The notes below the pieces were generated by a model. That model was given only the letters and a program-made list of their open reading frames with translations. It ran no database searches and had not been told where the DNA came from. This document shows, piece after piece, positions 1 through 11,000 of a stretch of DNA of 64,000 bases. Numbering within the stretch: position 1 is the stretch's first letter; every line of letters begins with the position of its first letter. The DNA is taken from positions 42,183 to 106,182 of the forward strand of contig JAFEFS010000099.1 of the NCBI GenBank assembly GCA_018240465.1. Reading direction: 5' to 3'. The translations under genes were made by a program, and so were the position numbers. The stretch comes from Pseudomonadota bacterium. GTDB lineage: Bacteria; Pseudomonadota; Gammaproteobacteria; Xanthomonadales; Rhodanobacteraceae.

Positions 1-330
1 GTTGACAAAACAAGGTGAAGCAGCGATCTCGACCAGCCCACGCACTTGCGCGGGCCGCGCTCGCGCGGCCTGCAGCGCGACGAGACCACCCAACGACCAG
101 CCAACCCAGATCGCCGCCGGCGTCGCATCGAGCACACGTTCGGCCCAGATGGCGAGATCGCACGTACCCGCATCGCCGCGGCTGAAGCCGTGGCCCGGCA
201 GGTCGACCAGATGCACGCGGAAGTGTTCGGCGAGCAACGGCGTCAATGGCGCGAAGATGCCGCCGTGCATGGCCCAACCGTGGATCAGGACGAGGTCGGG
301 ACCCGAGCCGACCGTTTCGATATGCAGCAT
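1..330 (-). CDS. bioH: Pimeloyl-[acyl-carrier protein] methyl ester esterase BioH (partial, N-terminal part)
   Basis: This alpha/beta hydrolase cleaves the methyl ester of pimeloyl-ACP methyl ester, the last step of pimelate-chain synthesis before BioF. Translation from the ATG at 330 begins MLHIETVGSGPDLVLIHGWA, with the oxyanion-hole HGW motif and, further on, the nucleophile elbow VGWSLGGL (GxSxG, Ser nucleophile). The gene runs off the left edge, so the Asp/His of the triad are not visible. It starts 5 bases after the bioF stop and is clearly in the same operon; an AAGGATCG stretch overlapping the bioF end is a plausible ribosome site. The neighbourhood with comF resembles the gntX-bioH pair of enterobacteria. 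Identification is strong because of both motif and context. Confidence 0.93.
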   Translation of the reverse strand, partial: MLHIETVGSGPDLVLIHGWAMHGGIFAPLTPLLAEHFRVHLVDLPGHGFSRGDAGTCDLAIWAERVLDATPAAIWVGWSLGGLVALQAARARPAQVRGLVEIAASPCFVN

Positions 331-335
331 GTTTT

Positions 336-1535
336 TCAACGATCCTTCTTCATCGCGCGCCGCGCATGCGTGATCGCGCGCGCGAGGGCATTCAACAGTC
401 TTTCCACGTCGGCTTCCTCGTGCAGCGCAGAAAACGTCGCGCGCAGCCGCGCCTTGCCCTGCGCCACGGTCGGCGGGCGGATCGCCGGCACGAAATAGCC
501 GTCGGCCTCCAGTCGCTGCGCGGCGATCAGCGCCGCGCGGCTCGCGCCGACCAGCACGGGCTGGATCGGCGTGCGCGAATCGAGCAGCTCGATGCCGCGC
601 TCGCCCGCGCCGTGGCGGAAATGCGCGACGAGCCGATGCAATTTGGCGCGACGCCAGTCCTCGAAACGCGCGATGTCGACCGCGGCGCTGGCCGCGGCCG
701 CCAACGCCGGCGGCATCGCCGTGGTGTAGATGTGCGTGCGCGCGAATTGCACGAGGCCATCGATCAGCGCCTTGCTGCCGGCGACGAACGCGCCGCCGAC
801 GCCGAGTGCCTTGCCGAGCGTCGCCATCAACACCGGCGCGTCGTCCTGCTTCAGCTTCGCCTCGACGAGGCTGCCCGCGCCTTCGTCACCGAGTACGCCA
901 AGGCCATGCGCATCGTCGACCATCAGCGTTGCCTGCTGCGCCTTGCCCAGGGCAGCAAGGTCGGCCAGCGGCGCGACGTCGCCGTCCATGCTGAATACGC
1001 CGTCGGTGGCGAGCAGTGCCGCGCTGTCCGCGCTCGCTTCGAGCTGGCGTTTCGCACTGGCGAGATCGGCGTGCACGTAGCGCTTGAGCGTCGCACCGGA
1101 TAGGCGTACTCCGTCGATCAGGCTGGCGTGGTTGAGTTTGTCCTGCACGCAGACATCGCCTTCCGCGAGCAGCGCCTGCTGCACGCCGAGATTGGCCATG
1201 TAGCCGGTCGAAAACAATAGCGCGCACTTGCGCCGCGTCCACGCGGCAAGCTTGTCTTCGAGTGCCTCGTGCTCTTCGCGATGGCCGCCGAGCAGATGCG
1301 CCGCGGTCGCGCCGACGCCCCACTGCTTCGCCGCGCAGATCAGCGCTTCCTGCAAGGCTGGATGCTGGGCGAGGCCGAGATAGTCGTTGCTGGCGAAATT
1401 GAGTAGCGTCTTGCCATCGATCTGGATGCGCACGCCGTCGACCGCCTCGACCTTGCGCAGGCGACGCAACAGGTCTTGTCGGGCACGTTCGACTTGCGCC
1501 GCGGCGAGACGCTCGATGATACCGGGGCGAGTCAT
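336..1535 (-). CDS. bioF: 8-amino-7-oxononanoate synthase BioF
   Basis: This PLP enzyme condenses pimeloyl-ACP with L-alanine to give 8-amino-7-oxononanoate in biotin synthesis. The 399-residue length is normal for the family. Visible features are the alpha-oxoamine synthase motif NFASNDYLGL near residue 47, the DDAHGLGVLG motif near 207 and the PLP-binding lysine in TLGKALGVGG (Lys242). It lies between bioB upstream and bioH downstream on the minus strand and is probably cotranscribed with both, although a long inverted repeat separates it from bioB and could modulate readthrough. The start ATG at 1535 gives MTRPGIIERL. No anomalies are seen. Confidence 0.96.
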   Translation of the reverse strand: MTRPGIIERLAAAQVERARQDLLRRLRKVEAVDGVRIQIDGKTLLNFASNDYLGLAQHPALQEALICAAKQWGVGATAAHLLGGHREEHEALEDKLAAWTRRKCALLFSTGYMANLGVQQALLAEGDVCVQDKLNHASLIDGVRLSGATLKRYVHADLASAKRQLEASADSAALLATDGVFSMDGDVAPLADLAALGKAQQATLMVDDAHGLGVLGDEGAGSLVEAKLKQDDAPVLMATLGKALGVGGAFVAGSKALIDGLVQFARTHIYTTAMPPALAAAASAAVDIARFEDWRRAKLHRLVAHFRHGAGERGIELLDSRTPIQPVLVGASRAALIAAQRLEADGYFVPAIRPPTVAQGKARLRATFSALHEEADVERLLNALARAITHARRAMKKDR

Positions 1536-1543
1536 GCCTCTAT

Positions 1544-1682
1544 CTTCCCTTCTCCCATCGGGAGAGGGTACCCGGAGGGCGGATGAGGGAGGGGCTCTGC
1601 AATTTGTGGCGCCGTAGGATGCTGCAAGGCTCTTCCCTCATCCGGAGCTTCGCGCCATCTTCTGCCGATGGGGGAAGGGAAG
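1544..1682. repeat. Long intergenic inverted repeat between bioB and bioF
   Basis: The gap between bioB and bioF is almost entirely an imperfect inverted repeat. The left arm starts CTTCCCTTCTCCCATCGG and the right arm ends CCGATGGGGGAAGGGAAG; inner arms contain GGATGAGGGAGGGGCTC and its mirror CTCTTCCCTCATCC. It looks like two copies of one repeat unit facing each other. Related CTTCTCCC/GGATG sequence recurs near 50.6 kb. In RNA of either strand it could fold into a hairpin over 60 bp long. Function is unknown. Confidence 0.8.
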
Positions 1683-1683
1683 C

Positions 1684-2697
1684 TTACGCGGCCTCGATGA
1701 TGTCCGCATGCACCGTACCCGGCTCGAGTTCCACCCGCATCGGCGCAATGCCGAGCCGCGCGAACAGCGCCTGGTCGTGCTCGACGTCGGGGTTGCCGGT
1801 GGTCAACAGTTTTTCGCCGTAGAAGATCGAGTTCGCGCCGGCGAAGAAACACAAGGCCTGCAACTCGTCGCTCATTTCGGCGCGACCGGCGGAGAGGCGT
1901 ACCATCGAGCGCGGCATCAGGATGCGTGCCACCGCAATCGTGCGCACGAACTCGAACGGATCGAGCAACGTCGTGCCATTCAACGGCGTGCCCGCGACCT
2001 GAACCAGATGATTGATCGGCACCGACTGCGGTGGCTCGGGCAAGTTCGCCAGCGTGTGCAACAGGCCCGCGCGCTGCTCGCGCGATTCGCCCATGCCGAC
2101 GATGCCGCCGCAGCAGGTCTTCATGCCCGCCGTGCGCACGTTTTCCAGCGTGTCGAGGCGATCCTGGAATTCGCGCGTGTGGATGATCTCGCCATAGAAC
2201 TCGGGCGCGGTATCGAGATTGTGGTTGTAGTAGTCGAGCCCGGCCGATTTCAGTTTCGATGCCTGCGGCGCGCTGAGCATGCCGAGCGTGGCGCAGGTTT
2301 CCATGCCGAGCGCACGCACGGCGCCGATCATTTCGGCGACCTTGTCCACGTCGCGATCCTTGGGCGAACGCCAGGCTGCGCCCATGCAGAAGCGGGTCGC
2401 ACCGGCGGCCTTGGCTTGCCTGGCCTTCTCCAGCACCGCATCGAGCGACATGAGTTTCTCGGCCTTCACCCCGGTGGCGTAGCGTGCGCTCTGCGGGCAA
2501 TAGGCGCAGTCTTCCGGGCAGCCGCCGGTCTTGATCGACAGCAGGGTCGAGACCTGCACCGCGTTCGCGTCGTGATGCGCGCGATGCACCTCGTGCGCGC
2601 GCGCAAGCAGGTCGTTGAACGGCAGGGCGAACAGGGCAAGCGCTTCACCGCGGCTGACGCGCTCGCCGGCCGGCAGGGTTTGGATCGTGGCTGACAT
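1684..2697 (-). CDS. bioB: Biotin synthase BioB
   Basis: This radical-SAM enzyme inserts sulfur into dethiobiotin. The radical-SAM cluster motif [11 protein letters not shown] gives Cys60, Cys64 and Cys67, and the 337-residue length is typical. Further family signatures include [12 protein letters not shown] and the [13 protein letters not shown] segment, and an Arg/Asn-rich region near [21 protein letters not shown]. Translation starts at the ATG at 2697 ([10 protein letters not shown]). It is the first gene of a minus-strand bioB-bioF-bioH unit and diverges from comF with only 35 bases between start codons, so promoters of the two must overlap. No BirA-type operator was recognised by eye. 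Confidence 0.97.
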   Translation of the reverse strand: MSATIQTLPAGERVSRGEALALFALPFNDLLARAHEVHRAHHDANAVQVSTLLSIKTGGCPEDCAYCPQSARYATGVKAEKLMSLDAVLEKARQAKAAGATRFCMGAAWRSPKDRDVDKVAEMIGAVRALGMETCATLGMLSAPQASKLKSAGLDYYNHNLDTAPEFYGEIIHTREFQDRLDTLENVRTAGMKTCCGGIVGMGESREQRAGLLHTLANLPEPPQSVPINHLVQVAGTPLNGTTLLDPFEFVRTIAVARILMPRSMVRLSAGRAEMSDELQALCFFAGANSIFYGEKLLTTGNPDVEHDQALFARLGIAPMRVELEPGTVHADIIEAA

Positions 2698-2732
2698 CGG
2701 GAATATCGGTTTGGGCGTAGACTTTCGGCAGT

Positions 2733-3497
2733 GTGATCAGCCCCCCCGCCCCTGTCAACCTGAAACAGCCAACCGAAGTTGACGGATTTTGGCAACGGCT
2801 GCAGTTCGCCCTGCTGCCGCCGCACTGCCTGCTGTGTGGCGCGCGCGGCGAAAGTTCGCGCGATCTGTGCGCCGCGTGCGCAGCCGATCTGACCCCGAAC
2901 CGCACCTCCTGCGCCCGTTGCGCCTTGCCCCTGCCCACCCCTGCCGCGTTGTGCGGTGAATGCCTGCGCAGTGAACCTGCATTCGACGCGGCGTTCGCAC
3001 CGTATCTCTACGGCCACCCGCTCGACCTGCTGCTGACCAAACTCAAGTTCGGCCACAGCCTCGCCGCGGGACGCGTGCTCGCCGAGTTGTGGATCGCAGC
3101 ACTGGCCAACGGCGCGCGCGCCACGCTGCCCAATGCGATCGTGCCCGTGCCGCTGCACGCCACGCGCCTGCGCGAACGCGGTTACAACCAGGCTCTCGAA
3201 CTGGCCAAGCCGCTCGCGCGCGAGTTCGACGTCGCACTCGCACCGGACCTGCTGTGCCGCGCGCGTGCCACCGCCGCACAGTCGGATCTCGACGCGGCGA
3301 CGCGGCGCAGGAACCTGCGTGGCGCGTTCGAGGTCGACGCGAGTCGACTCGCGACAACCCGGCCTGCCCATGTTGTCCTGCTCGACGACGTGATGACGAC
3401 CGGCGCGACCCTGCGCGAATGTGCGCGCACGCTCAAGCGCGCCGGCGTCGCACGCGTGGATGTCTGGGCTCTGGCGCGCGCGCCGCACCGACGCTGA
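2733..3497 (+). CDS. comF: ComF/GntX family phosphoribosyltransferase-like protein
   Basis: ComF-type proteins combine an N-terminal cysteine zinc-finger region with a phosphoribosyltransferase fold; they are needed for DNA uptake in naturally competent bacteria and for gluconate or nucleic-acid use in others, with no settled reaction. Here the Cys pairs CLLCG, CAAC, CARC and CGEC lie in the first 75 residues, and the PRPP-binding loop [14 protein letters not shown] lies near the C-terminus. The best in-frame start is the GTG at 2733, 35 bases from the divergent bioB start; no ATG precedes the first cysteine motif. Length (254 residues) suits the family. The pairing with biotin genes matches gntX-bioH synteny. 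Confidence 0.9.
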   Translation: MISPPAPVNLKQPTEVDGFWQRLQFALLPPHCLLCGARGESSRDLCAACAADLTPNRTSCARCALPLPTPAALCGECLRSEPAFDAAFAPYLYGHPLDLLLTKLKFGHSLAAGRVLAELWIAALANGARATLPNAIVPVPLHATRLRERGYNQALELAKPLAREFDVALAPDLLCRARATAAQSDLDAATRRRNLRGAFEVDASRLATTRPAHVVLLDDVMTTGATLRECARTLKRAGVARVDVWALARAPHRR

Positions 3498-3637
3498 CAG
3501 CGATACCACGCCGCGCGAACGCGGCGTTTGCGCAGCGCAGCTACCCATCGCGTCGTGGCTGGGTATACTCGCAGAAAGCTTTTCCGTACCGCCCCATCGT
3601 TGTTTCCTTCCATCAGCCTGTTCCAAGGGAGAAAGGC

Positions 3638-5689
3638 ATGTTGCAACAATACGGTTACTGGATCGCGCCCATCTGCGCCCTGCTCGCGATCGTCTACGGC
3701 ATCTGGTCGCGCGCCTGGATCATGGCCAAACCCGCCGGCAACGAGCGCATGCAGCAGATCGCCGCGGCGATCCAGGAAGGCGCCAAGGCCTATCTGAATC
3801 GGCAGTACACGACGATCGGCATCGTCGGCGCAGTGTTGTTCGTCGTCATCGGCTTCGCCCTGAACTGGCCGACCGCGATCGGCTTCGCGGTCGGCGCGAT
3901 CCTCTCCGGTGCGGCCGGCTTCATCGGCATGAACGTCTCGGTCGCTGCCAACGTGCGCACGGCGGAAGCAGCGCGCTCGGGCCTCGCCGCCGCGCTCGAC
4001 GTCGCCTTTCGCGGTGGTGCGATCACCGGCATGCTCGTCGTCGGCCTCGGCCTGCTCGGTGTCGCCGGCTACTACATGGCGCTGCTGCATTTCGGCTTGC
4101 CGACCGAAAAGGCGCTGCACGCGCTGGTCGGCCTCGCCTTCGGCTCGTCGCTGATCTCGATCTTCGCGCGTCTGGGCGGCGGCATCTTCACCAAGGGCGC
4201 CGACGTCGGCGCGGACTTGGTCGGCAAAGTCGAAGCCGGCATCCCCGAGGACGATCCGCGCAACCCGGCGGTGATCGCGGACAACGTCGGCGACAACGTC
4301 GGCGACTGCGCCGGCATGGCCGCCGACCTGTTCGAGACCTACGCGGTCACACTGGTCGCAACGATGCTGCTCGGCGGCATCAGCGCTGCCACGGTGGGGG
4401 CCAACGGCGTGCTGTATCCGCTGGTCCTCGGCGGCGTGTCGATCGTCGCCTCGATCATCGGCACGTTCTTCGTCAAGACCAAGCCCGGCGCGAGGATCAT
4501 GAATGCGCTCTACGTCGGCGTCGCCGTTTCGGCGGTGATCGCGGCGATCGCGTTCTACTTCATCACCAACTCGCTGATGGCAGGCACGCCGATCGGCGCG
4601 ACGAACCTGTTCTTCTGCGCGCTGATCGGCCTCGCCCTGACCGCGGCGATGGTCGTGATCACCGAGTACTACACCGCGACCGAATACGCGCCGGTGCGCC
4701 ACGTGGCGCAGGCCTCGACGACGGGTCATGCGACCAACATCATCGCCGGCATCGGCATCTCGATGAAGTCGACCGCGTACCCCGTGCTCGCGGTGTGCGC
4801 ATCGATCTGGGGCGCCTACGCGCTCGGCGGCCTCTACGGCATCGCCATCGCCGCCACGGCCATGCTGTCGATGACCGGCATGATCGTCGCGCTCGACGCC
4901 TACGGCCCGATCACCGACAACGCCGGCGGCATCGCGGAAATGGCCGAACTGCCATCGGGCGTGCGCGCCGTGACTGATCCGCTCGACGCGGTCGGCAACA
5001 CGACCAAGGCGGTGACCAAGGGCTATGCGATCGGCTCGGCCGGCTTGGCCGCGCTCGTGCTGTTCGCCGACTACACCCACAACCTCTCGGGCCAGCCGGG
5101 CCTTGCGAACGTCACGTTCGATCTGTCGAACCACTACGTCATCATCGGCCTGTTGATCGGCGGCCTGATCCCGTACCTGTTCGCCTCGATGGCGATGGAA
5201 GCGGTCGGCCGCTCGGCCGGCGCCGTGGTCGAAGAAGTGCGCCGCCAGTTCCGCGAGATCAAGGGCATCATGGAGGGCAAGACCAAGCCCGACTACTCGC
5301 GCGCGGTGGACATGCTCACGCGTGCGGCGATCAAGGAGATGATGATTCCCTCGCTGCTGCCCGTGCTCGTGCCCGTGCTCGTCGTGTTCGGCTTCAAGTG
5401 GCTCGGTGGTTCCGTCGCCGGCGCGCAGGCGCTCGGCGGCGTGCTCATCGGCACCATCGTCACCGGCCTGTTCGTCGCCATCTCGATGACCACCGGCGGC
5501 GGCGCCTGGGACAACGCGAAGAAGTACATCGAGGACGGCAACTTCGGCGGCAAGGGCTCGGACGCGCACAAGGCCGCGGTCACCGGCGACACGGTCGGCG
5601 ATCCTTACAAAGACACCGCGGGCCCGGCGGTCAATCCGCTGATCAAGATCATCAACATCGTGGCGCTGCTGTTGATTCCGTTGCTGTAA
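3638..5689 (+). CDS. hppA: Membrane-bound proton-translocating pyrophosphatase (K+-independent type)
   Basis: This polytopic inner-membrane pump couples pyrophosphate hydrolysis to H+ export. The 683-residue protein has the catalytic motif [19 protein letters not shown] near residue 214 preceded by [20 protein letters not shown], and many hydrophobic segments. The motif GNTTKA (Lys near 457) is what known K+-independent H+-PPases carry, where K+-dependent ones have Ala. The start ATG at 3638 follows AAGGGAGAAAGG, an excellent ribosome site; the frame stays open upstream but overlaps comF. A strong hairpin follows the stop, so it is probably monocistronic. A TATACT at 3564-3569 could be its -10 box, though no good -35 is seen. 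Confidence 0.96.
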   Translation: MLQQYGYWIAPICALLAIVYGIWSRAWIMAKPAGNERMQQIAAAIQEGAKAYLNRQYTTIGIVGAVLFVVIGFALNWPTAIGFAVGAILSGAAGFIGMNVSVAANVRTAEAARSGLAAALDVAFRGGAITGMLVVGLGLLGVAGYYMALLHFGLPTEKALHALVGLAFGSSLISIFARLGGGIFTKGADVGADLVGKVEAGIPEDDPRNPAVIADNVGDNVGDCAGMAADLFETYAVTLVATMLLGGISAATVGANGVLYPLVLGGVSIVASIIGTFFVKTKPGARIMNALYVGVAVSAVIAAIAFYFITNSLMAGTPIGATNLFFCALIGLALTAAMVVITEYYTATEYAPVRHVAQASTTGHATNIIAGIGISMKSTAYPVLAVCASIWGAYALGGLYGIAIAATAMLSMTGMIVALDAYGPITDNAGGIAEMAELPSGVRAVTDPLDAVGNTTKAVTKGYAIGSAGLAALVLFADYTHNLSGQPGLANVTFDLSNHYVIIGLLIGGLIPYLFASMAMEAVGRSAGAVVEEVRRQFREIKGIMEGKTKPDYSRAVDMLTRAAIKEMMIPSLLPVLVPVLVVFGFKWLGGSVAGAQALGGVLIGTIVTGLFVAISMTTGGGAWDNAKKYIEDGNFGGKGSDAHKAAVTGDTVGDPYKDTAGPAVNPLIKIINIVALLLIPLL

Positions 5690-5710
5690 GCGAAATCGAA
5701 TGCCCCGGAA

Positions 5711-5736
5711 AAGCCCCCGTCGCCGGACGGGGGCTT
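5711..5736 (+). terminator. Hairpin terminator after hppA
   Basis: A perfect 11-bp stem, AAGCCCCCGTC with loop GCCG and GACGGGGGCTT, begins 21 bases after the hppA stop codon. There is no U-run after it, so it may need help from Rho or act as an mRNA-stabilising hairpin. Confidence 0.7.
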
Positions 5737-5777
5737 GAAAGGGTACGCTTTCGCAATCCTTCGCCGTTGTGACCGCC

Positions 5778-6998
5778 ATGCGCCAGCCAACCCGCTCGAT
5801 TTCCCGCCGCGTCCTCGTCGCTCCGTTCGCGGCCACCGCGCGCCGCGTCGGCGAAGTCGTCGACGCCACCGACAATCTGCTCCATCGCAGCGGCGATCTG
5901 CGCAAAGGCAGGGCGTTGATCACGACGGTGATCGCGCTGCTGCTCGGCATCTTGAGCCTGCTCGCGGTACTCGCGTTCCATTTCCCGCAGTACCTGACGA
6001 TGCCCGAGCTGCGCCACAAGTACTCGGTGGACGTGCTGCGCCAGCTGCTGTTCGCCGGCCTGCTCGTCGCCGGCGCGCTGGCGCTGACCAACCTGATCTT
6101 CAACCGCCGGCGCAACCTCAACCTGGTCGCGTTCGCCTGCGTCATCGTCGCGGTCGCGCTCGGCGGCTCGCGCGTGCCGGTCGGCGAGTTCCCGGACAAC
6201 ACGCCCTACATCGGCCTCGACTGGTTCATCCTCGACCTGCTCGGCTCGACCGTGATCTTCGTCGTGCTCGAGAAACTGTTCCCGCTCTACAAGGGCCAGC
6301 CGATCTTCCGCCGCGAATGGCAGACCGATCTCAAGCATTTCGCCGTCAACCACTTCCTCGTCGGCCTGATCCTGCTCACGGTCAATTTTCTCATCCATCA
6401 CGTGTTCGGCTGGCTGGTCAACCACGACTTCCAGCTAGCCGTGCAGCGCATCTGGTTCGTGCCGCAGTTGCTACTCTGCATCCTCGTTGCTGACCTTGCC
6501 CAGTACTTCACCCACCGCGCGTACCACGAGGTGCCGCTGCTGTGGAAATTCCACTCGGTGCACCACTCGGCCAAGACCATGGACTGGCTCGCCGGATCGC
6601 GCCAGCACATGCTCGAGATCGTCGCCACGCGCGTGCTCGTGCTCGCGCCGCTGTTCGTGATCGGCTTCGCCGAAGGCGTGATCAACGCCTATATCATCAT
6701 CGTCGGCTTCCAGGCCGTGTTCAATCACGCCAATGTGCACCTGCCGTGGGGGCCGCTGAAATACCTGATCGTGACCCCCGACTTCCATCACTGGCACCAC
6801 TCGCAGGACGACGAGGCGATCGACAGGAACTACGCCGCGCACTATTCGTTCCTCGACTACCTGTTCGGCACCGCGGTGAAGTCGGAGAAGAAGTTTCCGG
6901 AACGCTACGGCGTGGTCGGCGACTACATGCCCGACGGCTTCGTCAACCAGCAGACGTTCCCGTTCAGGGCCATGGTCAAGCCCGACACGCAGGCCTGA
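5778..6998 (+). CDS. Sterol desaturase/fatty-acid hydroxylase family membrane protein
   Basis: Members of this family are integral-membrane di-iron oxygenases acting on lipids or sterols. The histidine clusters that bind iron are present: HRAYHE, HSVHHSAKTMDW and FHHWHHS, with NHANVH between them. Several long hydrophobic segments precede the first cluster, including LLLGILSLLAVLAF and LLLCILVADLAQYF. I chose the ATG at 5778 (MRQPTRSISRR); a GTG three codons upstream is equally possible and neither has a convincing ribosome site. The substrate cannot be read from sequence. It stands alone between the hppA terminator and an unknown secreted protein gene. Confidence 0.85.
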   Translation: MRQPTRSISRRVLVAPFAATARRVGEVVDATDNLLHRSGDLRKGRALITTVIALLLGILSLLAVLAFHFPQYLTMPELRHKYSVDVLRQLLFAGLLVAGALALTNLIFNRRRNLNLVAFACVIVAVALGGSRVPVGEFPDNTPYIGLDWFILDLLGSTVIFVVLEKLFPLYKGQPIFRREWQTDLKHFAVNHFLVGLILLTVNFLIHHVFGWLVNHDFQLAVQRIWFVPQLLLCILVADLAQYFTHRAYHEVPLLWKFHSVHHSAKTMDWLAGSRQHMLEIVATRVLVLAPLFVIGFAEGVINAYIIIVGFQAVFNHANVHLPWGPLKYLIVTPDFHHWHHSQDDEAIDRNYAAHYSFLDYLFGTAVKSEKKFPERYGVVGDYMPDGFVNQQTFPFRAMVKPDTQA

Positions 6999-7085
6999 GC
7001 GCGGTCGCAAAACCGCGGCGGACTGCCCGGTTTTGCCCGCCGCACTCGTCTACACTCGCACGTGTCCGTCTGGGGAGGTTTTGCC

Positions 7086-7895
7086 ATGCGTTGGCGGTGG
7101 GTGATCCTGGTTCTCGGCGCGACCACTTTCTGTGGCGCCGCGTACGGTTCGGGCGATTCCGCATCGCCGGCCAGCGCCGCGCGCAGCCCGGCGCAGCCGG
7201 CCTCGAGCCCCGCAGACGGAACCGAGCCGGCGCGCCGTGCCACGCCCGCGGAGTTGCGCCGGCTCGCCGACCACGCCGCCTTCCTGCGCGGCCGCTACGT
7301 GCGCGAAGCGATCGGCATGCGCCTGGACATTCCGCGTGGCCAGCATCTGCTCGCCGGTGCCGAGGCACGCCGCGTCGATACCGCCCTGCGCGGCGTGGAC
7401 GACGCGCATTTGATCGGCTGGATGATCGACGAAAACAAGAACGTCACCGATGCGAACCTGCGTATCGTTCGCCTGCGCTGGCGCCACGACGGCTTCGTCG
7501 CCAGCGACGCTGCGGCGCTCGAGCCCGCCATGCTGCTCGATGCCGCGCGCGCACGGCCACGCGTGCCGCGGCTCGCCGGCAGCGGCGGTGCCTTGCTGCG
7601 CTATGCCGATGTTCCGGAGCGCGACGGCCCGACTGTGGTCTGGAGCGAGGAGCGTCAGCCGGACGACGCCAGCACCAGCGTATTCGACTGCCACGCCCTG
7701 CGCCTTGCGCGCAAGGGCGTGCTCGAGATCAGCATCGTCGGAGTCGACGCGAAGGCGGCGAAATCCTGCGTCGGCCGATTGCGCGAAATGGCCGCGTCGG
7801 TGCATTTCGAGGCCGAGGCGGACTATTCCGCATGGGCCAGGGGTGAGCGCCTTGCCGCCTATTCCCTCAGCGGAATGATCACGCAAACGCAATAG
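7086..7895 (+). CDS. Hypothetical secreted protein
   Basis: A 269-residue protein of no family I recognise. The N-terminus MRWRWVILVLGATTFCGAAYG is a signal peptide, probably cleaved near AYGSG, followed by a low-complexity Ala/Ser/Pro linker (SPASAARSPAQPASSPADG). The rest is a mixed alpha/beta region with a CHALRLARKGVLEISIVGVD strand segment and two cysteines (in DCHAL and KSCVG) that could form a disulfide in the periplasm. The start at 7086 is favoured by GGGAGG seven bases upstream; a GTG at 7062 would put residues ahead of the signal. A small hairpin follows the stop. Probably monocistronic. Confidence 0.75.
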   Translation: MRWRWVILVLGATTFCGAAYGSGDSASPASAARSPAQPASSPADGTEPARRATPAELRRLADHAAFLRGRYVREAIGMRLDIPRGQHLLAGAEARRVDTALRGVDDAHLIGWMIDENKNVTDANLRIVRLRWRHDGFVASDAAALEPAMLLDAARARPRVPRLAGSGGALLRYADVPERDGPTVVWSEERQPDDASTSVFDCHALRLARKGVLEISIVGVDAKAAKSCVGRLREMAASVHFEAEADYSAWARGERLAAYSLSGMITQTQ

Positions 7896-7911
7896 GTCCG
7901 CCCTTGCGGAC
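7896..7911 (+). terminator. Small hairpin directly after the secreted-protein gene
   Basis: GTCCGC, loop CCTT, GCGGAC starts at the base after the stop codon. The stem is only 6 bp and lacks a U-tract, so a termination role is weakly supported. Confidence 0.3.
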
Positions 7912-8077
7912 AATGGGCCACGAAAAACCGGGCCGGGCGATACGAGGATTCCGCGGCCGCCGGCGCGCAAATCGGCGGGCGCGGTCGACTTTCGGGGTGT
8001 CTTGCACCACATTCGCGCAGCCGTACGCGGTGCCGATGCTAAAATCGAGCATTGACTCTAACGCGAGCATGGCCGTC

Positions 8078-11000
8078 ATGTCTGTTCCCGCAACCCAGTT
8101 GGACCTCGGCTACACGCTCGAGGACAAGTACACGCGCACCCAGGGCCGTATCTATCTTTCCGGCGTGCAGGCTCTGGTCCGCCTGCCGCTGATGCAGCAG
8201 ATGCGCGACCGCGCCGCCGGCCTCAACACGGCGGGCTTCATTTCCGGATATCGCGGCTCGCCGCTCGGCGGATTCGACCTCGAACTGTGGAAGGCGAAGA
8301 AGCATCTGCAAGCCTCGGCCATCGAATTCCAGCCCGGCCTCAACGAGGACCTCGGCGCGACGATGGTCTGGGGTACGCAGCAAACCAACCTGTTCCCGGG
8401 CGCGAGGTACGACGGCGTGTTCGCGATGTGGTACGGCAAGGGTCCGGGCGTCGACCGTTCGGGCGACGTGTTCAAGCACGGCAACGCCGCGGGCACCTCG
8501 GCGAGGGGCGGCGTGCTCGCGCTCGCGGCCGACGACCACGCCTGCCGCTCCTCGACGCTGCCGCACGGTTCGGAACTCGAGTTCGTCAGCGCGATGATGC
8601 CGATCCTCAATCCGGCCGGCGTGCAGGACATCCTCGACATGGGCATGCTCGGCTGGGCGATGAGCCGCTTCACCGGGCGCTGGGTCGGTTTCAAGACGAT
8701 TGCGGAAACCGTCGAATCCTCGGCCAGCGTCAACGTCAATCCGCATCAGCTCGACATCGTCGTGCCGACCGACTTCATCATGCCGGCCGGCGGCCTCAAC
8801 ATCCGCTGGCCCGATCCGCCGCTCAATCAGGAAATGCGCCTGCACCAGTACGCCGTGCAGGCCTCGCAGGCGTTTGCGCGCGCGAACCGGATCGACCGCA
8901 TCGTCATCGACTCGCCGAAGGCGCGCCTCGGCATCGTCACCACGGGCAAGAGCTACCTCGACGTACTGCAGGCACTCGAATATCTCGGCATCGACGACAA
9001 GATGGCCGCCGACATCGGCATCCGCGTGTACAAGATCGGCATGACCTGGCCACTCGAGCCGGTCGGCATCCGCGAATTCGCCAACGGCCTCGAGGACATC
9101 ATCGTCGCCGAAGAGAAGCGCTCCTTCATCGAGTCGCAGATGAAGGAATACATGTACAACTGGCCGACGCGCCCAAGCGTGGTCGGCAAATACGACGAGC
9201 AAGGCAACTGGATTCTGCCGTCGACGTCGGAACTGACCCCGGCGATGATCGCGCTCGTGATCGCCAAGCGCCTGTCGCGCTTCTTCTCCAACGACACGAT
9301 CAAGGCACGCGTCGCCTGGATCGAGGCGAAGGAGAAGGAACTGACCCTGCCGCGCGCGAACTTCCCGCGCGCCGCGCACTATTGCTCCGGCTGCCCGCAC
9401 AACACCTCCACCGCCGTGCCCGAAGGCTCGCGCGCGCTCGGCGGCATCGGCTGCCACTACATGGTCACCTGGATGGACCGGCGTACCGACACGTTCACCC
9501 AGATGGGCGGCGAAGGCGCGACCTGGTGCGGGCAGGCGCCGTTCACCGAAACCCAGCACGTGTTCCAGAACCTCGGCGACGGCACCTATTTCCATTCCGG
9601 TTCGCTGGCGATCCGTCAGGCGATCGCGGCCAAGGTCAATATCACGTACAAGATTTTGTACAACGATGCGGTCGCGATGACCGGCGGTCAGCCTGTCGAC
9701 GGCAAGCTTTCCGTGCCCGACATCGCCAACCAGATGCGCGCCGAAGGCGTGCAGACCATCGTCGTGATGAGCGACGAGATCGAAAAGTGGTCGAAACGCG
9801 AGCTGTTCCCGCGCGACGTCGAGTTCGTCGACCGCGCCGAGTTCGACGCGGTGTCCAAGCGCCTGCGCGAAGTGCCCGGCGTGTCGGTACTGATCTACGA
9901 CCAGACCTGTGCCACCGAAAAGCGCCGCCGGCGCAAGCGCGGCAAGCTCGAAGACCCGAAGAAGCGCGTGTTCATCAACTCGTTGGTCTGCGAAGGTTGC
10001 GGCGATTGCGGCGAGAAATCGTTCTGCGTCTCGGTGCTGCCGAAGGAAACCGAGTACGGGCGCAAGCGCGAAATCGACCAGTCGAACTGCAACAAGGATT
10101 TTTCCTGCGTCAAGGGCTTCTGCCCGAGCTTCGTCACCATTCACGGCGGCGGCCTCAAAAAGCGCAAGCCGGGCAGCGGAAAAGTGGATTTCGCCAGCTT
10201 GCCGCAGCCCACGTTTGCCAGCGATCTGAGTCAACCGTGGAACATCCTCGTCACCGGCATCGGCGGCACCGGCGTGGTAACGATCGGCGCACTGATCGGC
10301 ATGGCCGCGCATCTGGAGTCCAAGGGTGCCACCGTGCTCGACCAGACCGGCCTCGCGCAGAAGGGCGGCGCGGTGACCTGCCACCTGCGCATCGCGAAGA
10401 CACCGGCCGACATCCACGCCGTGCGCATCGCCGCCGGCGAAGCCGATCTCGTGCTCGGCTGCGACATGGTCGTGGTCAACGACTACTGGGCACTGTCGAA
10501 GATTCGTGCGAAACGCTCGCATGTCGTCCTCAACACCTACGAAGCGATGCCCGGCACGTTCACGACCAAGCCCGACATGCAGTTTCCTGCGCTGCAGATC
10601 GTCAACGCGGTCGGCACCGCGCTCGACGGCGACCGGCCCGAACTCGTCGATGCGACCGACCTCGCGACCAGGCTGCTCGGCGATTCGATCGCGAGCAACC
10701 TGTTCATGCTCGGCTATGCCTGGCAGAAGGGCTGGGTGCCGATCTCCGCAGCCGCGCTGATGCGCGCGATCGAGCTCAACGGCGCGGCGATCGAGATGAA
10801 CAAGTCGGCGTTCCACTGGGGCCGCCTCGCCGCGGTCGACATGGCCAGGGTCAAGGAAGCGGCCAACGGTGCCGCGGCGCCTGCGGCGGCGACATCCATT
10901 GCAGCGCCGCTGGACGACGTGAAGATCAGCCGGACGCTGGACGAAGAGATCGCGCGTCGCATCGCATTCCTCACCGACTACCAGGACGCCGCCTACGCGG

